Below the pieces are notes generated by a model. That model ran no database searches. It was given only the letters and a program-made list of their open reading frames with translations, and had not been told where the DNA came from. A DNA stretch of 64,000 nt from Fictibacillus macauensis ZFHKF-1. Lineage in GTDB: Bacteria > Bacillota > Bacilli > Bacillales > Fictibacillaceae. Below are positions 30,420 to 40,902 of the stretch, one piece after another (the stretch's first letter is position 1; each line of letters opens with the position of its first letter). Position numbers and translations under genes: made by a program. Where the stretch lies: the NCBI RefSeq assembly GCF_000269865.1, contig NZ_AKKV01000026.1, positions 124,001 to 188,000 on the forward strand, given 5' to 3'.

Positions 30420-31770
30420 TAGCGTCGCTTCGCCCTTGATCAAAGTTGTACGTTTGGAAACGATTTCCTTGATTATGGCCTGTTGGAGGTGGATATTCTC
30501 CGTACATTTGCGTACTTGGCATGTGCATCATGCTTGAGGACTCTAAATGATGCTGACCGGTAGACATACCTTGTTGCCCTTGATATCCCTGATAGCCCGG
30601 ATACCCTTGATACCCTTGATAGCCTGGATACCCTTGACTGTTATACACTGGCTGCCCGCCTCCAGTTGGATACGGTTGTGATGATTCTAACCATTGCTGT
30701 TGCTGCGTCGTTCCCGGATATGCTTGCATCGTCGGTGTCCACTGTGGCCCTGGTTGCGCATGAGACGACTCCATATGCGCATAACCCAGTCCTCCTTGCT
30801 GGTTACCGCCACCGGTCATCGGCATCGGGTGGTGCATCGGCGCCATGTGAGACGACTCCATATGGGCATAGCCCAATCCACCGCTTTGCTGATAACCACC
30901 ACCATAGTTCATGGAATTCATGGGCATTGGCTGATGCATCGGCTGGTGCATCGGTTGCGCCATCGGCATTAGTGCACAAGAGTGATGACCATCGTGTGGC
31001 AGCATAATGTAATGCGAACCAGGCATCATGTTTGGCGGTGCTACAGCAGCTGGTGGCATCGTTTGTGCCGGTTGTGCCGGTTGTGTTCCTAACATTTTTC
31101 CATAAGGCGCGGGAGCTGGAGCGGGTATCGTTGCTTTTGGTAACACTTGTGGAGCAATTGTCCCTGTTTGTTGGAACATCGCCGGTGCTCCTTCGTACAT
31201 GTGCTCCACGATGGATGAAGATTCCTTTTTTAAGAATTGCTTTTGCGGTTCTTTTAACGGCAGTATTTCAGGTGAAAAATAAGCGGGTGCTTTAGACGGC
31301 TGTACCTCTTGCTTTTGTAACATCGGCTCGCCGAGTTTCATATGAGACGACGATTCCAATTTCCCTTTGCTTTTTGGCACAGGCATTACGTGTGATGATT
31401 CTTTCCCTTTCATCTTAGGAAGCAATTGTTGTAATAGTGATCCTTTCTTTGCTGGCTCACTATCTTTTTTCATTTCAACGTCTTTTTTCGGTAGAACAGG
31501 TGCAGCTTTTGGTGTGGAAATGGGGGCCGGTTTAGGTAGTGGCTTCGGCTTTGGTGTTTCCTGCACCGGCATTTTCGGCATTTCTTTTGGTGCTTTCTTT
31601 TCCCCTCGTGTTACAGGCACTTCATACGACGGAATCTTCACTTTATCTCCGCGTTCGATGCTTTCCATCGAGAGACCATGATTTGCTTTTCTTACGTCAT
31701 GAACGGACACGCCATATTTATTAGCGATCTTTTCAATCGTTTCCCCTCTTTGAACGATATGGATTCTCAC
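30409..31770 (-). CDS. safA: SafA, spore coat morphogenetic protein with N-terminal LysM
   Basis: 453 aa from GTG 31770; GGAGGGAG lies about 10 nt upstream. Residues 1-46 form a LysM domain (VRIHIVQRGETIEKIANKYG, starting MRIHIV after GTG decoding) that anchors SafA at the cortex/coat interface. The rest is Pro/Gly/Met/His/Tyr-rich and low-complexity, with repeated ESS motifs and a GYQGYPGYQ-type segment near residue 400. SafA recruits inner-coat proteins and is brought to the forespore by SpoVID, which is present at 60.3-61.6 kb. The location beside nadA and a coxA-like gene matches B. subtilis. Confidence 0.9.
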   Translation of the reverse strand: MRIHIVQRGETIEKIANKYGVSVHDVRKANHGLSMESIERGDKVKIPSYEVPVTRGEKKAPKEMPKMPVQETPKPKPLPKPAPISTPKAAPVLPKKDVEMKKDSEPAKKGSLLQQLLPKMKGKESSHVMPVPKSKGKLESSSHMKLGEPMLQKQEVQPSKAPAYFSPEILPLKEPQKQFLKKESSSIVEHMYEGAPAMFQQTGTIAPQVLPKATIPAPAPAPYGKMLGTQPAQPAQTMPPAAVAPPNMMPGSHYIMLPHDGHHSCALMPMAQPMHQPMHQPMPMNSMNYGGGYQQSGGLGYAHMESSHMAPMHHPMPMTGGGNQQGGLGYAHMESSHAQPGPQWTPTMQAYPGTTQQQQWLESSQPYPTGGGQPVYNSQGYPGYQGYQGYPGYQGYQGQQGMSTGQHHLESSSMMHMPSTQMYGEYPPPTGHNQGNRFQTYNFDQGRSDANEN

Positions 31771-31902
31771 GTAAACAAAACTCCCTCCTGCCAATATTTC
31801 AATACAGTATATGAACATTTGGGCATTGTGCTACTACCTAACTTGCTGTTAAAAAGGTATGCCTAAATGAACGACTGTATGACTTTAGAAGGAGGGAGCC
31901 TC

Positions 31903-33006
31903 TTATACGCGCTCTAACATTCGCTGAAGCGCTTTTACTGCATAGTGAGTTGTTTCCTCATTAACCGTAATTTTATGATAGGTTGGATTCTGCTCTAACT
32001 GCTCTAATGCATAAGCTAAATGGGGTAAATCAATTCGATTCATCGTTAAACAAGGACACATGTTAGGATTAAGCGAGATGATTTCTTGATCGGGATGATT
32101 CTTTCTTAATCGATTTACTAAATTCATTTCGGTGCCAATGGCCCATTTCGTACCACTTGCCGCCTTTTCAATCATTTGAATAATATAATGAGTAGAGCCA
32201 TTATAATCTGCCTTTTGCACAACTTCATGGCTACACTCTGGGTGCACAATAATCTTCATAGCAGGATCGCTCTCACGAAGTGCAGCAATATTTTCTACGG
32301 TGAATTTTTCATGAACGGAGCAATGTCCCTTCCATAAAATCACTTTAATCTTTTCAACGTCCCCCTCATACTCTAACTGTTCTGTATCTGGGTTCCATAC
32401 CGCCATTTCTTCGAGAGCAACGCCGAGATCATAGGCTGTATTGCGGCCTAAATGCTGATCTGGTAAAAATAACATCCGTTCTTTTTGCGTAAAGGCCCAT
32501 TCTAGCATTTTACGCGCATTAGAAGACGTAACTGTTGCGCCTCCATATTTACCACAAAATGCTTTAATCGCGGCTGTTGAATTCACGTATGTTAACGGTA
32601 AAATCGTATCTCCAAATAACGCCTGAAGCTTTTCCCACGATCGTTCTGTTTGATGAATCGTTGCCATATCAGCCATTGAACAACCGGCTCGTAAATCAGG
32701 CAAAATCACCGTTTGGTCTTTTGTTGTTAACATATCGGCTGTTTCAGCCATAAAGTGAACACCACAAAAAACGATAAACTCAGCCTCTTGATTGAGAGCA
32801 GATTGCTGCGCTAACTGCAACGAATCGCCTGTTGTATCGGCAAACTGAATCACTTCATCTTTTTGATAATGATGACCGGGAATAAATAACCGCTTCCCCA
32901 TTTTTTCCTTTACTGCCTGCACCCGCTTTTTTAGCTCATCTTCACTCATCGCATAGTAAGACTCAGGAAGAAGTGATTGTTGTTTGAATGCTTCTAAAAT
33001 GCTCAT
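31903..33006 (-). CDS. nadA: Quinolinate synthase A
   Basis: A [4Fe-4S] enzyme joining iminoaspartate and dihydroxyacetone phosphate to quinolinate. 367 aa, the long Bacillus-type form. Cluster cysteines are visible in [20 protein letters not shown] and [11 protein letters not shown]. It starts inside the 3' end of nadC (44-nt overlap). Sulfur for its cluster is thought to come from the divergent NifS/NadS. Confidence 0.97.
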   Translation of the reverse strand: MSILEAFKQQSLLPESYYAMSEDELKKRVQAVKEKMGKRLFIPGHHYQKDEVIQFADTTGDSLQLAQQSALNQEAEFIVFCGVHFMAETADMLTTKDQTVILPDLRAGCSMADMATIHQTERSWEKLQALFGDTILPLTYVNSTAAIKAFCGKYGGATVTSSNARKMLEWAFTQKERMLFLPDQHLGRNTAYDLGVALEEMAVWNPDTEQLEYEGDVEKIKVILWKGHCSVHEKFTVENIAALRESDPAMKIIVHPECSHEVVQKADYNGSTHYIIQMIEKAASGTKWAIGTEMNLVNRLRKNHPDQEIISLNPNMCPCLTMNRIDLPHLAYALEQLEQNPTYHKITVNEETTHYAVKALQRMLERV

Positions 33007-33847
33007 CTTTTACGCCTCCCAAATAATTCAAGCTAATATCAAGTGATTTTGCCGAGTGTGTTAACATACCAAGTGAAATATAATCAACACCCGTATCCTG
33101 AAATAAATGTAACGTTTCCAGTGAAATGCCTCCAGACGCTTCTGTTACAATAGAGGGTGACACGTACGTTCGCCATTCTGTAATTACTTCTGGCGAGGCA
33201 TTATCAAACATAATCACATCCGCTTGTGCCGCTACAGCTTCTTTCACTTGTTCTAACGTTTCCACTTCTACTTCTACTTTCACCATATGTCCTGTTGCTT
33301 TTTTTACCTTCGCAACAGCTTCCGTAATACTACCTGCTTGGGCGATATGATTGTCTTTGATCATAACAGCATCATATAAACCGAAGCGATGGTTATACCC
33401 GCCACCACATGTTACCGCATATTTTTCGAACATTCGTAAACCCGGCGTTGTTTTTCTCGTATCACAAATGCGCGTATGCTTACTGTTAAGCGCAGCGACA
33501 GCTTGGTGGGTTAACGTTGCAATGCCAGACATACGCTGAAGGAGATTTAACACAACACGTTCTCCACTATAAATCGCAGCGGCTGGGCCTTCTACTTCTG
33601 CAAGCGCTTGCCCTTTCATGACTTCCTCACCGTCTTTCACAAAACATGACACGCGACAACGGGCATCCAGTAAGGTAAATGCTTCCTTAATAATGGCCAT
33701 GCCCGAAATGATGCCTTTTTCTTTTGCCACTAAGCGAGCCGCCGATCGATCATCTTCATGAAACAAGGCCGTGCTTGTTACGTCCCGTTCTCCTAAATCT
33801 TCAAGCAAAAATACTTTGAGCTGCTCTTGCAATTTTAGTCTGTTCAC
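32963..33847 (-). CDS. nadC: Nicotinate-nucleotide pyrophosphorylase (carboxylating)
   Basis: Converts quinolinate and PRPP to NaMN. 294 aa with [15 protein letters not shown], the substrate-binding [20 protein letters not shown], the lysine/acid motif [11 protein letters not shown] and [15 protein letters not shown]. The start is GTG with GGAGAG upstream. It overlaps nadB by 47 nt and nadA by 44 nt. Confidence 0.97.
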   Translation of the reverse strand: MNRLKLQEQLKVFLLEDLGERDVTSTALFHEDDRSAARLVAKEKGIISGMAIIKEAFTLLDARCRVSCFVKDGEEVMKGQALAEVEGPAAAIYSGERVVLNLLQRMSGIATLTHQAVAALNSKHTRICDTRKTTPGLRMFEKYAVTCGGGYNHRFGLYDAVMIKDNHIAQAGSITEAVAKVKKATGHMVKVEVEVETLEQVKEAVAAQADVIMFDNASPEVITEWRTYVSPSIVTEASGGISLETLHLFQDTGVDYISLGMLTHSAKSLDISLNYLGGVKDEHFRSIQTTITSS

Positions 33848-35375
33848 CGTCTTCTCTCCTTCTATAAATTTGGTGCTGATTCCATGTTTCTCTCATCGTT
33901 GGATAATCCATTCGATAATGAGCACCGCGACTTTCTTGACGCTCATAAGCGGACAAGGTGATGAGTCTACCTACATGCAACATATTTAACGTTTCAAGCG
34001 TCACTGTATCCATCGCCATCGTAGGTGCATACGCTTCATACGGCGCAAAAAAAGCAAGCGCTCGTTGTAAGCCTGCTTCATCACGAACGATGCTCACGTC
34101 CTTACTTAAAACGTCACGAATGGCAGCTGCTGTCGGCAACGGACCCATGGGTTGCTCTTGCGTTGAACTGCTTAGCGCATGCCGTTGTTCTGCTTTTACA
34201 GTTCGTGATAAAGACGCAATATACAATGCTGTCTTCTTAGCAAAAACAATGCCTTCAAGTAAAGAGTTACTAGCTAAACGATTGGCGCCATGAACGCCCG
34301 TTCGCGCTGCTTCACCGACCGCATACAATCCCGCAATGGACGTTTGACCACATGCATTCGCCACTACACCACCCATCGTAAAATGCGCACCAGGCGCAAC
34401 TGGAATGCGTTGTTGATGCAAATCAACATTAGCATCACCACACAATTTTGTAATGGCAGGAAAACGTTTTGTGAAGTTTTTCACTTTTGAAATATCAAGA
34501 AAAACAGCGTCTCCGTTAGCGTAATAACGAAAAATTTCACGAGCCACAACATCACGTGGCGCTAAATCACCAAGTGCGTGTACACCGTCCATAATGTGCT
34601 TGCCGTCTTTCGTTACTAAGCGCCCCCCTTCGCCTCGGACCGCTTCCGAAACCAAACCATAACAATGCCCCTCTTGCATAAGCATCGTTGGATGAAATTG
34701 AATAAACTCTAAATCAGACAGAAGCGCACCTGCTCGATAAGCAAGTGCTATACTATCGCCTGTAATTGAGCGATCATTAGAGGATACTTCATACAAGCCT
34801 GCTGCTCCACCTGCCGCTAGGACGACATGAGATGCATGATACATCGTCACCTCTCCATTCGCATGCTTCGTCCAAGCACCAACGCATCGATCCGCTTCTA
34901 TTACTAGATTTCCGACCATCTCATATTCTTTCAATGTGACGTGTGCTTTCACACGTTGCTGCAATGTATCTATTATTTTCTTTCCTGTTTGATCCCCACC
35001 AGCATGAACAATGCGATGCTCGTGATGACCTCCCTCGCGTCCTAAAGCAAGTTTGCCACATTCATCGCGATCAAGTGGAACATTCCACGATTCTAATAGC
35101 GCAATCGCTTCTGGCCCTTCTTTTACGAGTAATTTCGTAATGCTCTCTTCGTTATGAAAATAGCCTGCTTGTAACGTATCAAAGAAGTGCGCTTGCCAAT
35201 GATCCTCATCTCGTTGAACAGCTGCAATGCCGCCTTGTGCGCGATAAGAATTACTATGGGTGAGCGCTGACTTTGTGAGAATTGTCACATTCATATGGTT
35301 TCGTAAAAAATCGGCTGTCATGAGACCTGCAATGCCTGAACCGATTACTAACACGTCGGTAAATTCATGTTTCAT
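33801..35375 (-). CDS. nadB: L-aspartate oxidase
   Basis: A flavoenzyme making iminoaspartate from L-aspartate. 524 aa. The FAD-binding VIGSGIAGLMTADFL is at the N-terminus; NSYRAQGGIAAVQ, the active-site EFIQFHPTML and GLYAVGEAARTGVHGANRLA with SNSLLEG follow. GGAGG lies before the ATG. It heads the nadB-C-A operon, divergent from nifS. Confidence 0.97.
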   Translation of the reverse strand: MKHEFTDVLVIGSGIAGLMTADFLRNHMNVTILTKSALTHSNSYRAQGGIAAVQRDEDHWQAHFFDTLQAGYFHNEESITKLLVKEGPEAIALLESWNVPLDRDECGKLALGREGGHHEHRIVHAGGDQTGKKIIDTLQQRVKAHVTLKEYEMVGNLVIEADRCVGAWTKHANGEVTMYHASHVVLAAGGAAGLYEVSSNDRSITGDSIALAYRAGALLSDLEFIQFHPTMLMQEGHCYGLVSEAVRGEGGRLVTKDGKHIMDGVHALGDLAPRDVVAREIFRYYANGDAVFLDISKVKNFTKRFPAITKLCGDANVDLHQQRIPVAPGAHFTMGGVVANACGQTSIAGLYAVGEAARTGVHGANRLASNSLLEGIVFAKKTALYIASLSRTVKAEQRHALSSSTQEQPMGPLPTAAAIRDVLSKDVSIVRDEAGLQRALAFFAPYEAYAPTMAMDTVTLETLNMLHVGRLITLSAYERQESRGAHYRMDYPTMRETWNQHQIYRRREDGEQTKIARAAQSIFA

Positions 35376-35399
35376 GGGAAACCCTCCAAGTTGTAATTT

Positions 35400-35420
35400 A
35401 CAGGTGTCTTGACACTTATA
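35400..35420. promoter_or_regulatory. Predicted NiaR operator between nadB and nifS
   Basis: The near-palindrome AGGTGTC-tt-GACACTT lies at 35402-35417. A + promoter uses its TTGACA (35409-35414) as -35 with TACACT at 35433-35438. On minus, TTGTCA-16-TAAATA would start nadB transcription over it. NiaR (YrxA), encoded just downstream of nifS, represses these genes with niacin in B. subtilis. Confidence 0.7.
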
Positions 35421-35478
35421 TTTACATACTATTACACTAATGACAAGAGTTTTTAAGAAAATTGAGGTGACAACACAA

Positions 35479-36630
35479 TTGATTTATTTGGATTATGCTG
35501 CTACAACACACATGTCGCAAGAAGCGTTAGATGCTTATTATGAAACAGCTTCAAACTATTACGGCAATACAGCCAGTTTGCATGAAATCGGTACGGTTGC
35601 TCAAGATTTATTACAGATGGCGCGCTCTACTCTTGCCCGCGCTATCGGTGATTTTGATGATACGGTTTACTTTACAGGCGGAGGATCTGAAGCAAACTAT
35701 TTAGCGCTTACAAGCTTAGCATTCGGTCAACAAAGCAAAGGAAAGCATATCGTTACCTCTCCTCATGAACATCATTCTGTGAAACAAACGTTAGCGTACT
35801 TAGAGAGTGTGGGCTTTGAAATTAGTATGATTCCAATTGATGAAGCGGGGCAAATCACTCCTGAAACCCTTACGAGCGTACTTCGGCCTGATACGATTCT
35901 TGCTACAATCGCTCACGGCAGTAGTGAACTCGGTATTATTCAACCTTTAGAAGTGCTCGGACCACTCTTAAGCACTCACGGTGTTCTTTTACATGCAGAC
36001 TGTGTGCAAACATTTGGCAAGCTACCAATTGATGTTTCTACTATGAACATTACGGCTCTTTCACTTTCAGCACATAAAGTTCATGGACCAAAAGGAGTAG
36101 GCGCTCTTTACCTTAATCCGAAAGTGAAAGCTACCCCGCTTCTTCAAGGATCGACGCATGAGGGCGGTGTTCGGCATGGTACGGTAAACACGCCAGGGGC
36201 GGTTTCTTTTGCTACTGCAGCAAGCAATGTCATACAGGGTATGGTAAAATGGAAAGACCATGTAGAAGGGTTAAAAGAGCTATTTCTCTGTGAAACAGCG
36301 CATCTTAAAGGGATGGTTGTAGAAGGAACACCGCACACAACATTACCACATTATGTACCGCTTCGTTTTAAAGGGATTGAGGGGCAGTATATGATGTTAG
36401 AACTCAATCGTCGCGGCATAGCTGTGTCGACTGGCTCCGCATGCAAAGCAGGGTATCATACCCCACCTGCTTCCTTATTAGCTCTTGGACGCTCGGTATC
36501 AGAGGCTCATGAATTACTTCGAGTTACTTTTGGCTTAGCCACAACAGCAGACGATATACGACAACTCTGTACGGCCTTATCACACATTTCAGAGCACTAC
36601 TATACGCTAACTACTTTAGAACGACTTTAA
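35479..36630 (+). CDS. nifS: NifS/NadS cysteine desulfurase of the NAD operon
   Basis: 383 aa from TTG 35479, which has GAGGTGA 8 nt upstream and gives the standard MIYLDYAATTHMS start; an upstream in-frame ATG (35440) lies at the predicted transcription start. The PLP lysine is in LSAHKVHGPKGVGALYL and the catalytic Cys in STGSACKAGYHTPP. It probably supplies sulfur for the Fe-S cluster of NadA, being divergent from nadBCA and cotranscribed with niaR. Confidence 0.94.
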   Translation: MIYLDYAATTHMSQEALDAYYETASNYYGNTASLHEIGTVAQDLLQMARSTLARAIGDFDDTVYFTGGGSEANYLALTSLAFGQQSKGKHIVTSPHEHHSVKQTLAYLESVGFEISMIPIDEAGQITPETLTSVLRPDTILATIAHGSSELGIIQPLEVLGPLLSTHGVLLHADCVQTFGKLPIDVSTMNITALSLSAHKVHGPKGVGALYLNPKVKATPLLQGSTHEGGVRHGTVNTPGAVSFATAASNVIQGMVKWKDHVEGLKELFLCETAHLKGMVVEGTPHTTLPHYVPLRFKGIEGQYMMLELNRRGIAVSTGSACKAGYHTPPASLLALGRSVSEAHELLRVTFGLATTADDIRQLCTALSHISEHYYTLTTLERL

Positions 36631-36637
36631 AACAGAA

Positions 36638-36684
36638 AGTGAGGTGAAGCTGCTACGAACAGCTCGTAGCAGCTCAACACATTG
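36638..36684 (+). promoter_or_regulatory. niaR ribosome site separated from its start by a hairpin
   Basis: The ribosome-binding AGTGAGGTGA (36638-36647) is followed at once by an 11-bp perfect hairpin AGCTGCTACGA/TCGTAGCAGCT (36648-36658 and 36664-36674, 5-nt loop). The TTG start lies 7 nt after it (36682). No T run follows, so it is not a terminator. Confidence 0.75.
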
Positions 36685-37224
36685 GATTCACCGAAACGAC
36701 AAAGCCACCTTCGAAGAGAACAAATTCTTCATATTTTAAAAGCAAGCTCGCTGCCCATTAAGGGTGGAGAACTAGCCAACCAAATGAACGTAAGTCGCCA
36801 AGTCATTGTAGGCGATATTTCCTTATTGAAAGCTACAAATGAGCCGATTATTGCAACGAGTCAAGGCTATATTTACATTCAAAAAGAAGAAACACGAGCG
36901 CCAGCTACACGTTTAATTGTTTCAAAGCACTCGAAGGAACAAACGAAAGACGAGCTGTTTACGATCGTCGATCACGGCGTCACGATTAAAGACGTAACCG
37001 TAGAGCATCCTGTGTATGGCGATTTAACAGCCTCTCTTCGCTTAACGAGCCGAAAAGACGTGGAACAATTTCTAGCTCAACTATCGCATACAAATGCAAC
37101 GCTTTTAAGTACGCTAACAGACGGCGTTCACATGCATTTGTTAGAGGCATCATCTATGGAGATCATTGAACGGGCATGTGAAGATTTACAAGCCAAAGGC
37201 TACTTATTACAAAATGGAGAATAA
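36682..37224 (+). CDS. niaR: NiaR (YrxA), niacin-responsive transcription repressor
   Basis: 180 aa. A winged HTH (QILHILKASSLPIKGGELAN; NVSRQVIVGDISLLKA) is followed by the 3H domain whose histidines bind metal: FTIVDHGVTIKD, LSHTNATLL and DGVHMHLLEAS. It represses NAD synthesis genes when niacin is present. TTG 36682 is the first start in this frame after a TAG at 36667, so the distance to the ribosome site is forced. A terminator follows. Confidence 0.93.
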   Translation: MDSPKRQSHLRREQILHILKASSLPIKGGELANQMNVSRQVIVGDISLLKATNEPIIATSQGYIYIQKEETRAPATRLIVSKHSKEQTKDELFTIVDHGVTIKDVTVEHPVYGDLTASLRLTSRKDVEQFLAQLSHTNATLLSTLTDGVHMHLLEASSMEIIERACEDLQAKGYLLQNGE

Positions 37225-37256
37225 CCAGGGACTGTCCCCGGTTGTTCTCTTTTTTA
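37217..37256 (+). terminator. Terminator after niaR
   Basis: GAGAATAACCAGGGAC and TCCCCGGTTGTTCTC form an imperfect stem followed by TTTTTT. Confidence 0.8.
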
Positions 37257-37261
37257 TGGCA

Positions 37262-37300
37262 CAAAAAAAGAGTATAAAATCGCCATGATTTTTATACTCC
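37262..37300 (-). terminator. Terminator after pheB
   Basis: Minus strand GAGTATAAAAATC-atggc-GATTTTATACTC is followed by a run of T. Confidence 0.85.
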
Positions 37301-37314
37301 GTACAAAGAGGACT

Positions 37315-37758
37315 TTACGCGCCTGTCCCAACAATTTCAACTTGTTCAACAACTTCCATCTCTTTTAAGGCGGCTAGTAGTTCTTGAACTTCGCCTTTTA
37401 AGTTGTTTGTTTCAATCGTTAAGGTGACATGTGCTCTGCCTTGAAGAGGAATGCTTTGATTGATTGTTAATACATTACAACCAACAGAAGCCACCATCGT
37501 TAATAAGCTTGACAGAACGCCAGAACGATCTTCTAAGTGAATAGATAGCGTAATAATTTTTTCTTTTACCATCGTATGAAAAGGAAACAAACCATCACGG
37601 TATTTATAAAAAGCACTTCGACTTAAGCCCACTTTTTCAGCTGCTTCACCAATGGTCTTTACTTTGCCACGCTCTAGCATTCTTTTCGCTTCTAACGCCT
37701 TTAGCATGGAATCAGAAAGCAAATCCTCTCTTACCATATAAAATTGTCGTTCTTTCAT
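37315..37758 (-). CDS. pheB: PheB-type ACT-domain protein
   Basis: 147 aa. The N-terminal half looks like a helix-turn-helix (GEAAEKVGLSRSAFYKYRDG); the C-terminal ACT domain (ITLSIHLEDRSGVLSSLLTM) probably binds an amino acid. In B. subtilis pheB lies between obg and pheA; here pheA (prephenate dehydratase) is absent and niaR follows. It is therefore more likely a regulator than an enzyme subunit. ATG 37758 has GAGG about 10 nt upstream. Confidence 0.88.
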   Translation of the reverse strand: MKERQFYMVREDLLSDSMLKALEAKRMLERGKVKTIGEAAEKVGLSRSAFYKYRDGLFPFHTMVKEKIITLSIHLEDRSGVLSSLLTMVASVGCNVLTINQSIPLQGRAHVTLTIETNNLKGEVQELLAALKEMEVVEQVEIVGTGA

Positions 37759-37824
37759 ATGTAAAAGCCTCACTTTATCGTTTTACGTTTCATAGATAGC
37801 AAATAAGCCGCTTGGGTAAGCAGC

Positions 37825-39138
<1,314 letters not shown>

Positions 39139-39690
39139 TTACATGTGCGCTTGTAGCTCTACATTGATGACACTCTCTGTTGGATGAACATAGCTTTCGA
39201 TAACTCGCCACTTTTTATGTGCTTGCCACTCGGTGAGCGCACCTGAAAACTGATCACGATGCAATAACGTTCCTTCTAGCGTGAACGTTAACATTGTGAC
39301 CGCTTCTTCATTAAAAATGGTTAACGTTAGCTTATTTTCACTGAGCGGATCTACCGCTTCATTTAACAGGGCAATCAATGATTCACAACAATGCAATAAT
39401 GGTGCTTCTATTTTGGATAAGTCTTTTACTTGTCCGGTTACTTCTACACTGAGGACAATTGGATACTTTAACCAGTTATACGTGATAAGGAATTCTGCAA
39501 GTTCTGGAACGTTTATATTCATCAGATGCGACTCATGACGTGATGACTGAACAATAGCAGCAATAATCTCTTCTACACGATCAGTGCGACCGAGCGACAA
39601 GTTTGTTTTAATTAACTGCAAATCATTAAGCCAATCGTGCCGTGCATGTCTTACCACGTCTAAAGTAGACCATTTTTTCCTTTTACCCAT
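39139..39690 (-). CDS. spo0B: Sporulation initiation phosphotransferase Spo0B
   Basis: 183 aa relay protein carrying phosphate from Spo0F to Spo0A. The phosphorylated histidine is His18 in VVRHARHDWLNDLQLIKTNL. The C-terminal half is a degenerate histidine-kinase ATPase fold. It is a little shorter at the N-terminus than the B. subtilis protein. AGGAG precedes the ATG. It lies between rpmA and obg as expected. Confidence 0.93.
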   Translation of the reverse strand: MGKRKKWSTLDVVRHARHDWLNDLQLIKTNLSLGRTDRVEEIIAAIVQSSRHESHLMNINVPELAEFLITYNWLKYPIVLSVEVTGQVKDLSKIEAPLLHCCESLIALLNEAVDPLSENKLTLTIFNEEAVTMLTFTLEGTLLHRDQFSGALTEWQAHKKWRVIESYVHPTESVINVELQAHM

Positions 39691-39751
39691 ACTCGCGCTC
39701 CTGTTTTCAGTAATAAAAGTGTCCTTCTTTAATGCTTATTTTTTACGATAC

Positions 39752-39786
39752 AAAAGAAAAAGCTCTAACCAACCCGGTTAGAGCTA
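39752..39786 (-). terminator. Terminator of the rplU-prp-rpmA operon
   Basis: Minus strand AGCTCTAACC-gggtt-GGTTAGAGCT is followed by TTTTCTTTT. Confidence 0.9.
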
Positions 39787-39791
39787 TCTTC

Positions 39792-40082
39792 TTACGCTTC
39801 GTTTGCGATTGGATATACACTTACTTGTTTGCGGTCGCGTCCTAGGCGCTCAAAACGAACAACTCCGTCCACTTTCGCAAAAAGAGTGTCGTCACCACCA
39901 CGTCCAACGTTCGTTCCAGGATAGATTTTCGTACCGCGTTGACGGTAAAGAATTGAACCACCTGTTACGTGTTGACCATCTGCTCTCTTCGCGCCAAGGC
40001 GTTTAGAGATGGAGTCACGTCCGTTCTTTGTGCTACCTACTCCCTTTTTGGAAGCAAAGTATTGAAGGTTTAATTTTAGCAT
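39792..40082 (-). CDS. rpmA: 50S ribosomal protein L27 (with cleavable N-terminus)
   Basis: 96 aa from ATG 40082 (GGAGGTG 6 nt upstream; an in-frame GTG at 40091 overlaps that site). It begins [20 protein letters not shown]. The first ten residues are the Firmicute extension removed by Prp between FA and SKKG before L27 can work at the peptidyl-transferase centre. The prp gene lies immediately upstream. Confidence 0.97.
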   Translation of the reverse strand: MLKLNLQYFASKKGVGSTKNGRDSISKRLGAKRADGQHVTGGSILYRQRGTKIYPGTNVGRGGDDTLFAKVDGVVRFERLGRDRKQVSVYPIANEA

Positions 40083-40118
40083 TCGTTCCACCTCCTCATT
40101 AGGTGTTCTTGCAGAGAA

Positions 40119-40451
40119 CTACTTCTCTTGCAGTGAGATAAAACGGCCATAGCCGTCTTCAATTGTTTGTAACGAAACAACCATACCTTCTAAAAGAAGT
40201 TGTACTTTTTCATCAATATGGTTAGAAAGATGCAAGGGTGTTCGATAGGCTAAGTAACCCCCATCCTCTCGTGTTTCCACTTCGAGGGGAATGTTACATA
40301 ACGTTTCGATAGCATTTAAAGCACCAAATGAGACTGCCGAAGCAGCTGCACAAACCAAATCTGTTCCATATGGACCAGAATCAGCATGTCCACTCATTGT
40401 AAATGACGAAATGCGACCTCTATCATCTCGTTGAACTGTAACCTTAATCAT
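40119..40451 (-). CDS. prp: Ribosomal-processing cysteine protease Prp (YsxB)
   Basis: 110 aa. The catalytic dyad is visible as His22 and Cys34 in SGHADSGPYGTDLVCAAASA. It removes the N-terminal peptide of L27. It is encoded between rplU and rpmA, giving a substrate-protease gene pair in one operon. Confidence 0.96.
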   Translation of the reverse strand: MIKVTVQRDDRGRISSFTMSGHADSGPYGTDLVCAAASAVSFGALNAIETLCNIPLEVETREDGGYLAYRTPLHLSNHIDEKVQLLLEGMVVSLQTIEDGYGRFISLQEK

Positions 40452-40456
40452 TGGAA

Positions 40457-40765
40457 TTAACCGTTGATTTTGTCGATTACAACTTTAGTGTAAGGTTGAC
40501 GGTGACCTTGTTTACGACGGTAGTTCTTTTTAGCTTTGAACTTGTAAACGACCACTTTCTTACCACGGCCATGTTTTTCAACTTTACCTGTAACAGTTAC
40601 TCCATCAAGAAGTGGAGCTCCTACTTTAAGGCTGTCTCCGCCGACCATAAGAACATCCTCAAATGTTACTGTTTCGCCTGCTTCAACGTCTAGTTTCTCA
40701 ACATAGATCGCTTGACCTTCTTCAACTCTTACTTGTTTACCACCAGTTTGAATAATTGCGTACAT
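40457..40765 (-). CDS. rplU: 50S ribosomal protein L21
   Basis: 102 aa beginning [18 protein letters not shown] with the C-terminal [22 protein letters not shown] 40765 has AGGAGG 8 nt upstream; the in-frame GTG at 40774 overlaps that site. It is the first gene of the operon, behind an L21-type leader. Confidence 0.97.
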   Translation of the reverse strand: MYAIIQTGGKQVRVEEGQAIYVEKLDVEAGETVTFEDVLMVGGDSLKVGAPLLDGVTVTGKVEKHGRGKKVVVYKFKAKKNYRRKQGHRQPYTKVVIDKING

Positions 40766-40866
40766 CTCGTGCACCTCCTTGTAGACTCAGACTCGCCATG
40801 ACAGGTGCGACTAGCGCTTAAAAACCTGCTTCTGTGCGGTTGGAGCGGGTGCTCCAATAAACTAAC
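40766..40866 (-). promoter_or_regulatory. L21 leader RNA of rplU-prp-rpmA
   Basis: About 100 nt on minus between the promoter and rplU with a GGAGCACCCGCTCC hairpin and further pairing around AAGCGCTAGTCGCACC. Position and features fit the Firmicute L21 leader family, which is thought to mediate autoregulation. Boundaries are approximate. Confidence 0.7.
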
Positions 40867-40872
40867 AGAAGA

Positions 40873-40902
40873 ATCATATCATGTTATACCGTGCTATGTC
40901 AA
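40873..40902 (-). promoter_or_regulatory. Sigma-A promoter of rplU operon
   Basis: TTGACA (40897-40902), 18-nt spacer, TATGAT (40873-40878) on minus. The -35 overlaps the stop codon of the RNase gene. Confidence 0.8.

Noticed and set aside
30666-31007. + strand ORFs of about 90-113 codons opposite safA
   Set aside because: They mirror the repetitive safA sequence, have biased composition and no ribosome site.
31874-31881. Sigma-E-like -10 (CATACAGT on minus) upstream of safA
   Set aside because: The -10 matches, but no -35 at proper spacing was found and it lies about 100 nt from the safA start; left unassigned.
36648-36674. Hairpin after nifS as a terminator
   Set aside because: No T run follows and niaR, its operon partner, begins 7 nt later.
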